64,000 nt of DNA from Aestuariimicrobium sp. p3-SID1156. GTDB lineage: Bacteria > Actinomycetota > Actinomycetes > Propionibacteriales > Propionibacteriaceae. Location: assembly GCF_025144225.1 (NCBI RefSeq), contig NZ_JALXXB010000002.1, forward strand, positions 248,001 through 312,000, given 5' to 3'. Positions 9,156 through 16,112 of the stretch are shown in pieces (position 1 is the stretch's first letter; every line of letters starts with the position of its first letter). Under the pieces are notes generated by a model. The model was not told where the DNA came from. It searched no databases and saw only the letters and a list, made by a program, of their open reading frames with translations. The position numbers and the translations under genes were made by a program.

Positions 9156-9580
9156 CGCCGAACCTCACCCTGGCCCTGGTCGCCGGCGTCCTGGTCGCCT
9201 GCGGGGTCTACCTGCTCACCGAACGCTCCCTCTCCCGGATCCTGATGGGGGTGATCATCCTGTCCAATGGGGTGAACGTCCTCTTCCTCGTCGCCTCCGG
9301 CGCGGCGGCGCGGCCGGCCTTCGTCGGCGACGGTGACAGCAACAGCATGGCCGACCCGTTGCCGCAGGCGATGGTGCTGACCGCCATCGTGATCACCATG
9401 GCCGTGTCGGCCTTCGTCATGACGATGGCCTACCGCAGCTTTCAGCTCAACGGCCACGACGAGGTCCAGGACGACCGGGAGGACGCCCGCATCCGCGCCA
9501 TGGCCGACAAGGACCGGGTTTCCAGTACCTTCGAGGAGGGCCGCTTCGGCGACACCGGTGAGGACGTGGTGAGCGAATGA
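9152..9580 (+). CDS. mnhC: Mrp antiporter subunit C, probable CTG start
   Basis: NuoK-like small membrane subunit of the Mrp complex, about 142 residues. The conserved core with LMGVIILSNGVNVLFL is clear. The first ATG (9245) would remove the whole first helix. In-frame upstream there is no ATG, GTG or TTG before a stop at 9143-9145, so the only start giving a full-length family member is CTG 9152. It overlaps the mnhA stop as CTGA and has AGGTGA six bases upstream. The extension (LTPNLTLALVAGVLVACGVY) is the expected first helix. An unusual but well-supported start. Confidence 0.85.
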   Translation: MTPNLTLALVAGVLVACGVYLLTERSLSRILMGVIILSNGVNVLFLVASGAAARPAFVGDGDSNSMADPLPQAMVLTAIVITMAVSAFVMTMAYRSFQLNGHDEVQDDREDARIRAMADKDRVSSTFEEGRFGDTGEDVVSE

Positions 9581-11094
9581 ACAACCTGCTCTCGCTCCCG
9601 GTCCTGCTGCCGATGCTGGGCGCCTCCCTCACCCTGCTGGTGGGCCTGCGCCCCCGCTGGCAGCGCCTCATCTCGATCACCACCCTCACCGCCGTCGTCG
9701 GGGTGGCGATGCTGCTGATGTACCAGTCCCACACCCGCGGGGTGCAGACGCTCTGGTTCGGCGCCTGGCCGGGGACCGCCGGAATCGTGCTGGTCGCCGA
9801 CAGGTTGGCGTCCCTGATGTTGCTGGTCGCCTCGCTGGTGGCCCTGGGGGTGCTCATTTTCAGCGCGGGCCAGGACGAAGACGAACGCAAGCAGGAGACC
9901 CCGGTCTCGATCTTCCACCCCACCTTCCTGCTGCTCTGCGCAGGCGTCTCGGACTCCTTCCTGGCCGGGGACCTGTTCAATCTCTTCGTCGGCTTCGAAA
10001 TCCTGCTCTTCGCCTCCTATGTCCTGCTCACCATGGGAGCGACCCGACCGCGAATCCGGGCGGCGACCATCTACGTGGTGGTCAACCTGGTCTCCTCCAG
10101 TCTTTTCCTGATCGCCCTGGGCACCATCTATTCCGCCACCGGCACGGTCAACCTCGCCCAGCTCGCCCAGCGCCTGCCGGAGTTGCCCGGGGATGTGCAG
10201 ACCATGCTGCAGGTGCTGCTGCTGATCGTTTTCGGCATCAAGGCGGCGATCTTCCCGCTGTCGGCTTGGCTGCCGGACTCCTACCCGACTGCCCCTGCCC
10301 CGGTGACCGCCGTCTTCGCCGGGCTGCTGACCAAGGTCGGCGTCTACGCGATCCTGCGCACCCAGACCCTGCTCTTCCCCCACCAACCCCTGCGGACGCC
10401 CCTGCTCGTACTTGCTGCCCTCACCATGCTGGTCGGCATCATGGGCGCGATCGCGCAGTCCGAACTCAAACGAATGCTCTCGTTCACCCTGGTCAGCCAC
10501 ATCGGCTACATGCTGTGGGGGATCGGTCTGGCCACCACCGACGGGTTGGCGGCAACCATCTACTACACCAGCCACCACATCACCATCCAGACAGCGCTCT
10601 TCCTGGTCGTGGGCTTGGTGGGACGCGTGGCGGGCTCCACCTCGCTGGACCGTATCGGCGGCCTGGTGACGATCTCGCCGTTGCTGGGTGCGATGTTCTT
10701 CATCCCGGCGATGAACCTGGCCGGCATCCCGCCGATGAGCGGGTTCATCGGCAAGCTCGGCCTGGTCCAGGCCTCCCTGCAGGGAGGTGGCTGGCTGGCA
10801 GATGTGCTGGTCGCTTCGGGAATCGTGACCAGCCTGCTCACGCTGTATGCCATGGCCAAGGCCTGGAACCGGGCCTTCTGGGGTGAGGAGCAGGTGGTTC
10901 GAGGGGCCGAGTCGCTGCCGGGTGAGTCCGGCACCATGCCCAAGGAGATGGTGTGGGCCTCGCTGGGGCTGATCGCGATGTCCTTGATGCTCACCCTGGC
11001 GGCTGGTCCGCTCTACCACTACTGCGAGCAGGCGGCCCTTGCGCTGCTGGACGGTCATTACAGCATGGCGGTGCTCGAGGGGCGAGGCCGATGA
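9577..11094 (+). CDS. mnhD: Mrp antiporter subunit D
   Basis: NuoN/NuoM-like proton-conducting subunit, 505 residues, about fourteen helices. Conserved features include LFNLFVGFEILLFASYVLL, the KAAIFPLSAWLPDSYPTAP antiporter motif with its lysine, and the SELKRMLSFTLVSHIGYMLWG segment. The ATG overlaps the mnhC stop by four bases (ATGA). It works with MnhA as the two antiporter modules. Length and motif order are canonical. Confidence 0.95.
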   Translation: MNNLLSLPVLLPMLGASLTLLVGLRPRWQRLISITTLTAVVGVAMLLMYQSHTRGVQTLWFGAWPGTAGIVLVADRLASLMLLVASLVALGVLIFSAGQDEDERKQETPVSIFHPTFLLLCAGVSDSFLAGDLFNLFVGFEILLFASYVLLTMGATRPRIRAATIYVVVNLVSSSLFLIALGTIYSATGTVNLAQLAQRLPELPGDVQTMLQVLLLIVFGIKAAIFPLSAWLPDSYPTAPAPVTAVFAGLLTKVGVYAILRTQTLLFPHQPLRTPLLVLAALTMLVGIMGAIAQSELKRMLSFTLVSHIGYMLWGIGLATTDGLAATIYYTSHHITIQTALFLVVGLVGRVAGSTSLDRIGGLVTISPLLGAMFFIPAMNLAGIPPMSGFIGKLGLVQASLQGGGWLADVLVASGIVTSLLTLYAMAKAWNRAFWGEEQVVRGAESLPGESGTMPKEMVWASLGLIAMSLMLTLAAGPLYHYCEQAALALLDGHYSMAVLEGRGR

Positions 11095-11693
11095 TGAGTG
11101 AGGAGAAGCGCACCCCCGGCGAGGTCATGCACCGCCACCGCACCCGGCGTCGCATGGCATGGCGCCACCAGGGCGTCAATGTCGCCTTCCTGACCCTGGT
11201 CTGGGTGATGCTCAACGGCAATGCCTGGCCCCTGACCGTGGTCACTGGGCTGGTGCTTGCGCTGCTGGTGATGTGGGTCTTCCCCCTGCCCGCGATCCAG
11301 TGGCAGGGTCGACCGCGTCCACTCGGCCTGCTGATGCTGGTGGGGCGCCTGCTGTTCGACCTGGCCGTCGCCTCCTTCCGACTCTCAGTGACAGCCTTCT
11401 CCCGGAATCCCCGGATCCGCTCGGGCATGGTCCGCATCCCGCTCGGTTCCCAGGGCGACCTCTACCAGGTGGGTACGGCATCAATCCTCACCATCGTTCC
11501 CGGTTCGGTGGTGGTGGACGCCCGTCGCAAGACACGGACGCTCTACCTGCACGTCCTCGACATGGAGCCCGAGGAGGCCCAGGACGTGGTCGAGGAGGCC
11601 CGTCGTGCGGAGATGCGGATCCTGCGCGCCTTCGCGTCCAATGCCGAGATTCGTGACGCCGCCCAAGCCCATGACGAGGAAGGGGTGCGCTGA
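11091..11693 (+). CDS. mnhE: Mrp antiporter subunit E
   Basis: Small membrane subunit of the Mrp complex, 200 residues from ATG 11091 (ATG 11094 is possible). Two or three N-terminal helices (VAFLTLVWVMLNGNAWPLTV) are followed by the conserved cytoplasmic part with LTIVPGSVVVDARRKTRTLYLHVLD, diagnostic of the MnhE/MrpE family. The start overlaps the mnhD stop within ATGATGA. The basic, polar N-terminus before the first helix is somewhat longer than in many homologues. Confidence 0.92.
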   Translation: MMSEEKRTPGEVMHRHRTRRRMAWRHQGVNVAFLTLVWVMLNGNAWPLTVVTGLVLALLVMWVFPLPAIQWQGRPRPLGLLMLVGRLLFDLAVASFRLSVTAFSRNPRIRSGMVRIPLGSQGDLYQVGTASILTIVPGSVVVDARRKTRTLYLHVLDMEPEEAQDVVEEARRAEMRILRAFASNAEIRDAAQAHDEEGVR

Positions 11694-12055
11694 TGCACAC
11701 CGCAATCGACGTGCTGCACGCGCTGGCGCTGGCCATGCTCGTGGTGGCCGTGGGCCTGGCCACCAAGCGGCTCGCGATGGGGCCCACCACCCTGGACCGT
11801 TCGGTGGCCGCGGACGTGGTGCTCGCGATCGTCATGGCCGCCGTGGGCCTGTGGACGTTGCGCAGTGGACAGGACTTCGGACTTCCGCTGCTGCTGGTGA
11901 TGTCCCTGCTCGGGTTCACCGCCCCGGTGGGCATGGCGCGGCTGATGTCGAATCGCTCCGACCAGATCCGCGTGCTGCACGAGATGGGGCGGCGCACCGA
12001 GAAACCGGCCGACTCCGGCCCGGACGCCTGGGAGGAGGACGATGAGCGGCGCTGA
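11693..12055 (+). CDS. mnhF: Mrp antiporter subunit F
   Basis: Three-helix subunit of the Mrp antiporter, 120 residues. The motif LAMGPTTLDRSVAADVVLA matches the family GP(S/T)xxDRxxAxD block. The ATG overlaps the mnhE stop by one base (TGATG). The polar C-terminal tail of about 35 residues is longer than in Bacillus homologues. Confidence 0.92.
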   Translation: MHTAIDVLHALALAMLVVAVGLATKRLAMGPTTLDRSVAADVVLAIVMAAVGLWTLRSGQDFGLPLLLVMSLLGFTAPVGMARLMSNRSDQIRVLHEMGRRTEKPADSGPDAWEEDDERR

Positions 12056-12497
12056 TCCGATCATCCAACTCATCGCCGCGATGCTGCTGGTGCTCGGCTG
12101 CTTCTTCTGCCTGTCGGCTGCGGTCGGACTGCTGCGGTTCCCCGACGTCATCACCCGCCTGCATGCGGCGACCAAGCCCCAGGTCTTCGGGCTGGTGCTG
12201 ATCCTGTCGGCGATCGGGCTGCGGCTGTGGTCCTGGGAGAGTACCTGCCTGGTGGTGCTGGTGGCTGGGTTCCAGGTGCTCACTGCGCCGGTGTCGGCAC
12301 ACATGGTGTCCCGCACCGCCTATCGCCTGGGACTGTGGAATGCGAATGAGGCGGTCATCGACGAACTCGCCGAAGACCTCGAGGACGCCGGCTACACCCA
12401 CCCGCCCGAGGATGACGAGCCGGGCGGGAACCTGCCGGCGGGACGGCGCTGGCGAACAGCGGCGGTCCCGGCACGTCCGCGCCGGGACCGCGGCTGA
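12042..12497 (+). CDS. mnhG: Mrp antiporter subunit G
   Basis: Last subunit of the Mrp operon, 151 residues, three helices. The LRFPDVITRLHAATKPQVFG segment is the MnhG/PhaG signature. It overlaps mnhF by 14 bases. The acidic/proline C-terminal tail is an extension beyond the membrane domain, and its coding sequence contains a strong hairpin (12462-12491), so the last codons double as terminator-like DNA. Confidence 0.93.
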   Translation: MSGADPIIQLIAAMLLVLGCFFCLSAAVGLLRFPDVITRLHAATKPQVFGLVLILSAIGLRLWSWESTCLVVLVAGFQVLTAPVSAHMVSRTAYRLGLWNANEAVIDELAEDLEDAGYTHPPEDDEPGGNLPAGRRWRTAAVPARPRRDRG

Positions 12498-12511
12498 TCA
12501 GCTGATCAGCC
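12462..12511 (+). terminator. Overlapping hairpin and 20-bp palindrome at end of mnhG
   Basis: Arms GCGGTCCCGGC (12462-12472) and GCCGGGACCGC (12481-12491) form an 11-bp stem. They are directly followed by the perfect palindrome GGCTGATCAGCTGATCAGCC (12492-12511), which contains the mnhG stop codon. There is no T run, so the termination role is inferred. Confidence 0.5.
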
Positions 12512-12608
12512 ATGGCGAGCTCAGGCCGGGAGGACCTTGCACGGCTGGAGGCTCAGCGGCCTCCACCCCACTGCAGAGTCGTCGACGAGTGAACCCCTGC
12601 GAGGCGGC

Positions 12609-13637
12609 TCAGGCGTCCGCCGGCCAGCGACGACGCGACTCGGGGGAGCGCGGCGCGGTCTGGGAGGCGTCGGTGACGATGTGGCCGTTCAGGACCTCGT
12701 CGATGCGCACCATGAGCTCCTCCGGGATCTCCACCCCCGAGGCCTTGGCGTTCGAGGTGATCTGCTCGGGGCGGCTCGCGCCGACGATCGCACTGGAAAC
12801 GTTCTTGTTCTGCAGAACCCAGGCGATGGCGAGCTGGGCCATGGTGAGGTCCATCTGGTCGGCGATCGGCGTGAGGTTCTGGACCGCTTCGAGCAGGCCC
12901 TCCTTGGACAGCCAGGTGTCGACCATCCTGTTCCCGCCCTTCTCGTCGGTGGCGCGGGAGCCCTCGGGCAACGGCTCACCAGGCTTGTACTTGCCGGTGA
13001 GGACGCCCTGGGCGATGGGGGACCAGACGACCTGCCCGATGCCCAACTCGCGTGAGGCCGGACACACTTCGGTCTCGATCACGCGATGGATCATGTTGTA
13101 CTCGGGCTGGTTGGAGACCAGCCGGAAACCGAGCTCGGCGGCCAGCTCCTGGCCGGCCCGCAGCTGGTCGGCGGTCCACTCCGAGACGCCGATGTAGAGC
13201 GCCTTGCCCTGGCGGACCACGTCGGCGAAGGCCTGCATGGTCTCCTCGAGGGGGACGGAGTGGTCGTAGCGGTGGGCCTGGCAGAGGTCGACATAGTCGG
13301 TCTGCAGCCGGGTCAGGGAGCCGTTGATCCCCTCCATGATGTGCTTGCGTGACAATCCCTGGTCGTTGGGGCCCTTGGGTCCGATCTGGCCGAAGACCTT
13401 GGTGAAAATCTCCAGCGATTCCCGCCGCTGACCCTTCAGTGCTTCGCCGAGGACGGTTTCGGCGGCGGTGTTGGCGTAGACGTCGGCGGTGTCGAAGCTG
13501 GTGATCCCGGCATCGAGGGCCGCGTGCACGCAGGCGATCGCGGTCTCGTTCTCGACCTGGGAGCCGTGGGTCAGCCAGTTGCCGTAGGTGATGTCAGTGA
13601 CCTGGAGGCCTGAAGCCCCGAGAAAGCGGTATTCCAT
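12609..13637 (-). CDS. Aldo/keto reductase, Kv-beta-like (AKR6) type
   Basis: Predicted NADPH-dependent oxidoreductase of 342 residues. The TIM-barrel tetrad is visible: Asp/Tyr in FDTADVYAN, Lys in IFTKVFG and His in DLCQAHRYD. The cofactor end has SSAIVGASRPEQITSNA, typical of the potassium-channel beta-subunit-like subfamily. Monocistronic and divergent from the next gene. A TAGACA hexamer seven bases before the ATG (plus-strand 13645-13650) could be its -10. The physiological substrate is unknown. Confidence 0.9.
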   Translation of the reverse strand: MEYRFLGASGLQVTDITYGNWLTHGSQVENETAIACVHAALDAGITSFDTADVYANTAAETVLGEALKGQRRESLEIFTKVFGQIGPKGPNDQGLSRKHIMEGINGSLTRLQTDYVDLCQAHRYDHSVPLEETMQAFADVVRQGKALYIGVSEWTADQLRAGQELAAELGFRLVSNQPEYNMIHRVIETEVCPASRELGIGQVVWSPIAQGVLTGKYKPGEPLPEGSRATDEKGGNRMVDTWLSKEGLLEAVQNLTPIADQMDLTMAQLAIAWVLQNKNVSSAIVGASRPEQITSNAKASGVEIPEELMVRIDEVLNGHIVTDASQTAPRSPESRRRWPADA

Positions 13638-13680
13638 GCCTCACTGTCTACACGTCTGCTCTGGCATTCGGGGCCGAACG

Positions 13681-13686
13681 TAGAGT
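13681..13686 (+). promoter_or_regulatory. -10 hexamer TAGAGT of leaderless start
   Basis: TAGAGT, then TGGGCC, then GTG at 13693. No ribosome binding site is present. Confidence 0.6.
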
Positions 13687-13692
13687 TGGGCC

Positions 13693-14151
13693 GTGCCCAA
13701 CCCGCGATCATGGACTGCCCGCAGTCACCGGGTTGGGGCGTGGTTGCTGGGTGCCTCAGGACTCCTTGCCCTGATCGGTTCCTTCCTGCCGTGGGCTGCG
13801 GAGAAGCGATGGGGGAGGCCGTCACTGCTCTGGGGGATGGACTGGGGCGGCGGTGTGACCGCCTTCCTCAGCGCGCTTGTCACGCTCGGCGCCGCGGTGA
13901 TCCTGCGAGACACCGGGACGCGGCTGCAGCGGGTGGTCGCCGCCCTCGCCGCACTGGCGGGCGTGCTCGTGTTGGGGCAACTGGTCGGCACGATGGTGGA
14001 GCTGCTGGCCAGCGAGGTCCCGAACAGCAGGGTGGTCGTGGACCTGGGAGCCGTGCTGGTCCTGGTCGGCGGCGTGGGAGCCTGTGCGCTCGGCACCTCA
14101 TTGGCCCTGACCGCTTCGGGACGCCACGGTGCCGAGGATGGTGCCGAGTAG
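13693..14151 (+). CDS. Hypothetical four-helix membrane protein
   Basis: Not recognised. 152 residues with about four hydrophobic segments (near residues 13-33, 50-68, 79-101 and 115-140). LIGSFLPWA near the first helix is common in small actinobacterial membrane proteins of unknown role. GTG 13693 is chosen because of the TAGAGT element six bases upstream. Its stop codon TAG (14149-14151) is also the first three bases of the purC -10 hexamer, so transcription of purC starts inside or right after this gene. Confidence 0.7.
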   Translation: MPNPRSWTARSHRVGAWLLGASGLLALIGSFLPWAAEKRWGRPSLLWGMDWGGGVTAFLSALVTLGAAVILRDTGTRLQRVVAALAALAGVLVLGQLVGTMVELLASEVPNSRVVVDLGAVLVLVGGVGACALGTSLALTASGRHGAEDGAE

Positions 14152-14154
14152 TCT
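14149..14154 (+). promoter_or_regulatory. -10 hexamer TAGTCT of purC-purS
   Basis: TAGTCT overlaps the preceding stop codon and ends six bases (TGTTTC) before GTG 14161, consistent with a leaderless purC message. Confidence 0.65.
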
Positions 14155-14160
14155 TGTTTC

Positions 14161-15342
14161 GTGCCACTTCTTGACCTCCCGCTGATCCACGCCGGCAAGG
14201 TGCGAGAGCTCTATGCCCTCACCCCCGATCCGGCCACCGGCACCGAGCGCATGCTCATGGTCGCCACCGACAACATCTCGGCCTACGACCACGTCCTGAC
14301 GCCCGGAATCCCGGACAAGGGCGCTGTCCTGACCCAGATGTCGCAGTGGTGGTTCGACCAGCTCGACGGTGTCGTCGAGAACCACGTCATCACCACAAAC
14401 CTGCCCGAGGGTGTCCCCAGCTCGATGGAGGGTCGCGCCGTGATGGTGGAGAAGCTCGACATGGTGCCGGTCGAGTGCGTCGTCCGTGGCTACCTGACCG
14501 GCTCGGGCTGGGCGGAGTACCAGCGCACCGGCACGGTCTGCGGCGTCCCCCTGCCTGAAGGGCTCAGGGACGGCGACCGGCTGCCGGAGCCGATCTTCAC
14601 CCCCGCCACCAAGGCGCCGATGGGGGAGCACGACGAGAACATCAGCTACGAGCAGATGCTCCAGACCACCGGCCCCGAGCTGGGGGCGCAGCTGCGTGAC
14701 CTCACCCTGGCCATCTACCGTCGCGCCGAACAGGTCGCCCGCGAGCGAGGCATCATCCTGGCCGACACCAAGGTCGAATTCGGACGCCGCCAGGACGGCA
14801 CGCTGGTGCTGGCCGATGAGGTCCTCACCCCTGACTCCTCCCGCTTCTGGGACGCCGAGAGCTGGCAGCCGGGTACCCGACTCGATTCGTTCGACAAGCA
14901 GTACCTGCGCAACTGGCTGTCCCTGGATTCCGGATGGGACAAGGACGGTGACCAGGACCCTCCGGCTATTCCTGAGCATGTCGTGGCCACCACCCGCCAG
15001 CGCTACCTGGAAGCTTTTGAACGGCTTGTCGGACGCCCGTTCGAGCCTGTGCAGGAGAATCCGGTGACCGAGGATAGGATCAAGCACATGGCCACCGTTG
15101 TTGTTGATGTCATGCCCAAGCCGGAGATCCTCGACCCGCAGGGCAAGGCCGTCACCGGGGCCCTCACTCGACTGGGGTACGAGGGGCTGACCGTACGGCA
15201 GGGCAAGCGTTTCGAGATCACCGTCGACGGTGAGATCACCGACGAGAAGCTTGCCCAGATTGCCGAGGCCGCCGAGAAGCTGCTGGCCAACACCGTGATC
15301 GAGCAGTTCACCGTCTCCGTCCCCGGCAAGGACGAGCAGTGA
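14161..15342 (+). CDS. purC: SAICAR synthetase fused in frame to FGAM synthase subunit PurS
   Basis: Residues 1-309 are a complete long-type PurC (ATP-dependent joining of aspartate to CAIR): GKVRELY at the N-terminus, [20 protein letters not shown], the [14 protein letters not shown] block and DTKVEFGR. Residues 310-393 (from Met at 15088) are a complete Pur[20 protein letters not shown] and the [19 protein letters not shown] region. The frame is continuous with no stop between them. PurS normally is a separate 80-85-residue protein that docks PurL and PurQ. A -10-like TAGGAT lies seven bases before the internal ATG, so a free PurS may also be made. purQ follows with a 4-base overlap. Confidence 0.93.
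   Translation: MPLLDLPLIHAGKVRELYALTPDPATGTERMLMVATDNISAYDHVLTPGIPDKGAVLTQMSQWWFDQLDGVVENHVITTNLPEGVPSSMEGRAVMVEKLDMVPVECVVRGYLTGSGWAEYQRTGTVCGVPLPEGLRDGDRLPEPIFTPATKAPMGEHDENISYEQMLQTTGPELGAQLRDLTLAIYRRAEQVARERGIILADTKVEFGRRQDGTLVLADEVLTPDSSRFWDAESWQPGTRLDSFDKQYLRNWLSLDSGWDKDGDQDPPAIPEHVVATTRQRYLEAFERLVGRPFEPVQENPVTEDRIKHMATVVVDVMPKPEILDPQGKAVTGALTRLGYEGLTVRQGKRFEITVDGEITDEKLAQIAEAAEKLLANTVIEQFTVSVPGKDEQ
15075..15080 (+). promoter_or_regulatory. Internal -10-like TAGGAT before the purS ATG
   Basis: TAGGAT, seven bases CAAGCAC, then ATG 15088 at the exact PurC/PurS junction. The same hexamer and spacing precede the gene starting at 63451. It suggests independent leaderless purS expression. 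Confidence 0.5.
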
Positions 15343-16010
15343 CCCGCATCGGCGTCGTCACCTTCCCCGGTTCCCTGGACGACCATGACGCCCTGCGTGC
15401 GGTGAGGCTCGCCGGTGCCGAGGCCGTCCCGCTGTGGCATGCCTCCGATGACCTGAGGAACATCGACGCGGTCGTGCTGCCCGGTGGATTCTCCTACGGC
15501 GACTACCTGCGTTGCGGGGCCATCGCCCGCTTCAGCCCGGTGATGGACTCGGTCATCGACGCGGCCAACGCCGGCATGCCGGTGCTCGGCATCTGCAATG
15601 GCTTCCAGATCCTGTGCGAGTCGCACCTGCTGCCCGGGGCAATGATCCGCAATGAGTCGCGCCACTTCATCTGCCGCGACCAGCGCCTGCGCGTGGAGAG
15701 CATCGACACCACCTGGACCTGCGATTTCGAGCAGGGCCAGGAGATCACCATCGTGCTCAAGAACGGCGAGGGCAACTACGTCGCCGACCCCGAGACGCTG
15801 AAGATGCTGGAGGACAACAACCAGGTCGTCTTCCGCTACCTCGACAACCCCAATGGCTCGTCGAACGACATCGCCGGGGTCACCAATGAGCGCGGCAACG
15901 TGGTCGGCCTGATGCCGCACCCCGAGCACAACATGGAAGAGTTGACCAGCCCGAGCCTGGACGGTCGCCCCTTCTTCAGCTCGGTGCAGCGCTTCCTCGC
16001 CGCGGTCTGA
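15339..16010 (+). CDS. purQ: FGAM synthase glutaminase subunit PurQ
   Basis: Class I glutamine amidotransferase that feeds ammonia to PurL in formylglycinamidine synthesis; 223 residues. The nucleophile Cys86 lies in [11 protein letters not shown], and the catalytic His/Glu in MPHPEHNME near the C-terminus. GTG start overlaps the purC-purS stop (GTGA), which couples PurS and PurQ output. A perfect hairpin follows 46 bases after the stop. Confidence 0.97.
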   Translation: MTRIGVVTFPGSLDDHDALRAVRLAGAEAVPLWHASDDLRNIDAVVLPGGFSYGDYLRCGAIARFSPVMDSVIDAANAGMPVLGICNGFQILCESHLLPGAMIRNESRHFICRDQRLRVESIDTTWTCDFEQGQEITIVLKNGEGNYVADPETLKMLEDNNQVVFRYLDNPNGSSNDIAGVTNERGNVVGLMPHPEHNMEELTSPSLDGRPFFSSVQRFLAAV

Positions 16011-16055
16011 TCCCTTTCTGGACGCGGTGGGCGCAGGCGCTGAGAGAGTCCCCAC

Positions 16056-16082
16056 ACCGACCCACCCCGGTCGTGGGTCGGT
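16056..16082 (+). terminator. Hairpin after purQ
   Basis: ACCGACCCAC (16056-16065) and GTGGGTCGGT (16073-16082) form a perfect 10-bp stem with a 7-base loop, followed by TCTGT. It lies between purQ and the pepN promoter. Confidence 0.7.
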
Positions 16083-16100
16083 TCTGTCGGTGCTTCGCGG

Positions 16101-16106
16101 TAACGT
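16101..16106 (+). promoter_or_regulatory. -10 hexamer TAACGT of pepN
   Basis: TAACGT, CATTGG, then GTG 16113. It has the recurring six-base leaderless spacing. Confidence 0.6.
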
Positions 16107-16112
16107 CATTGG

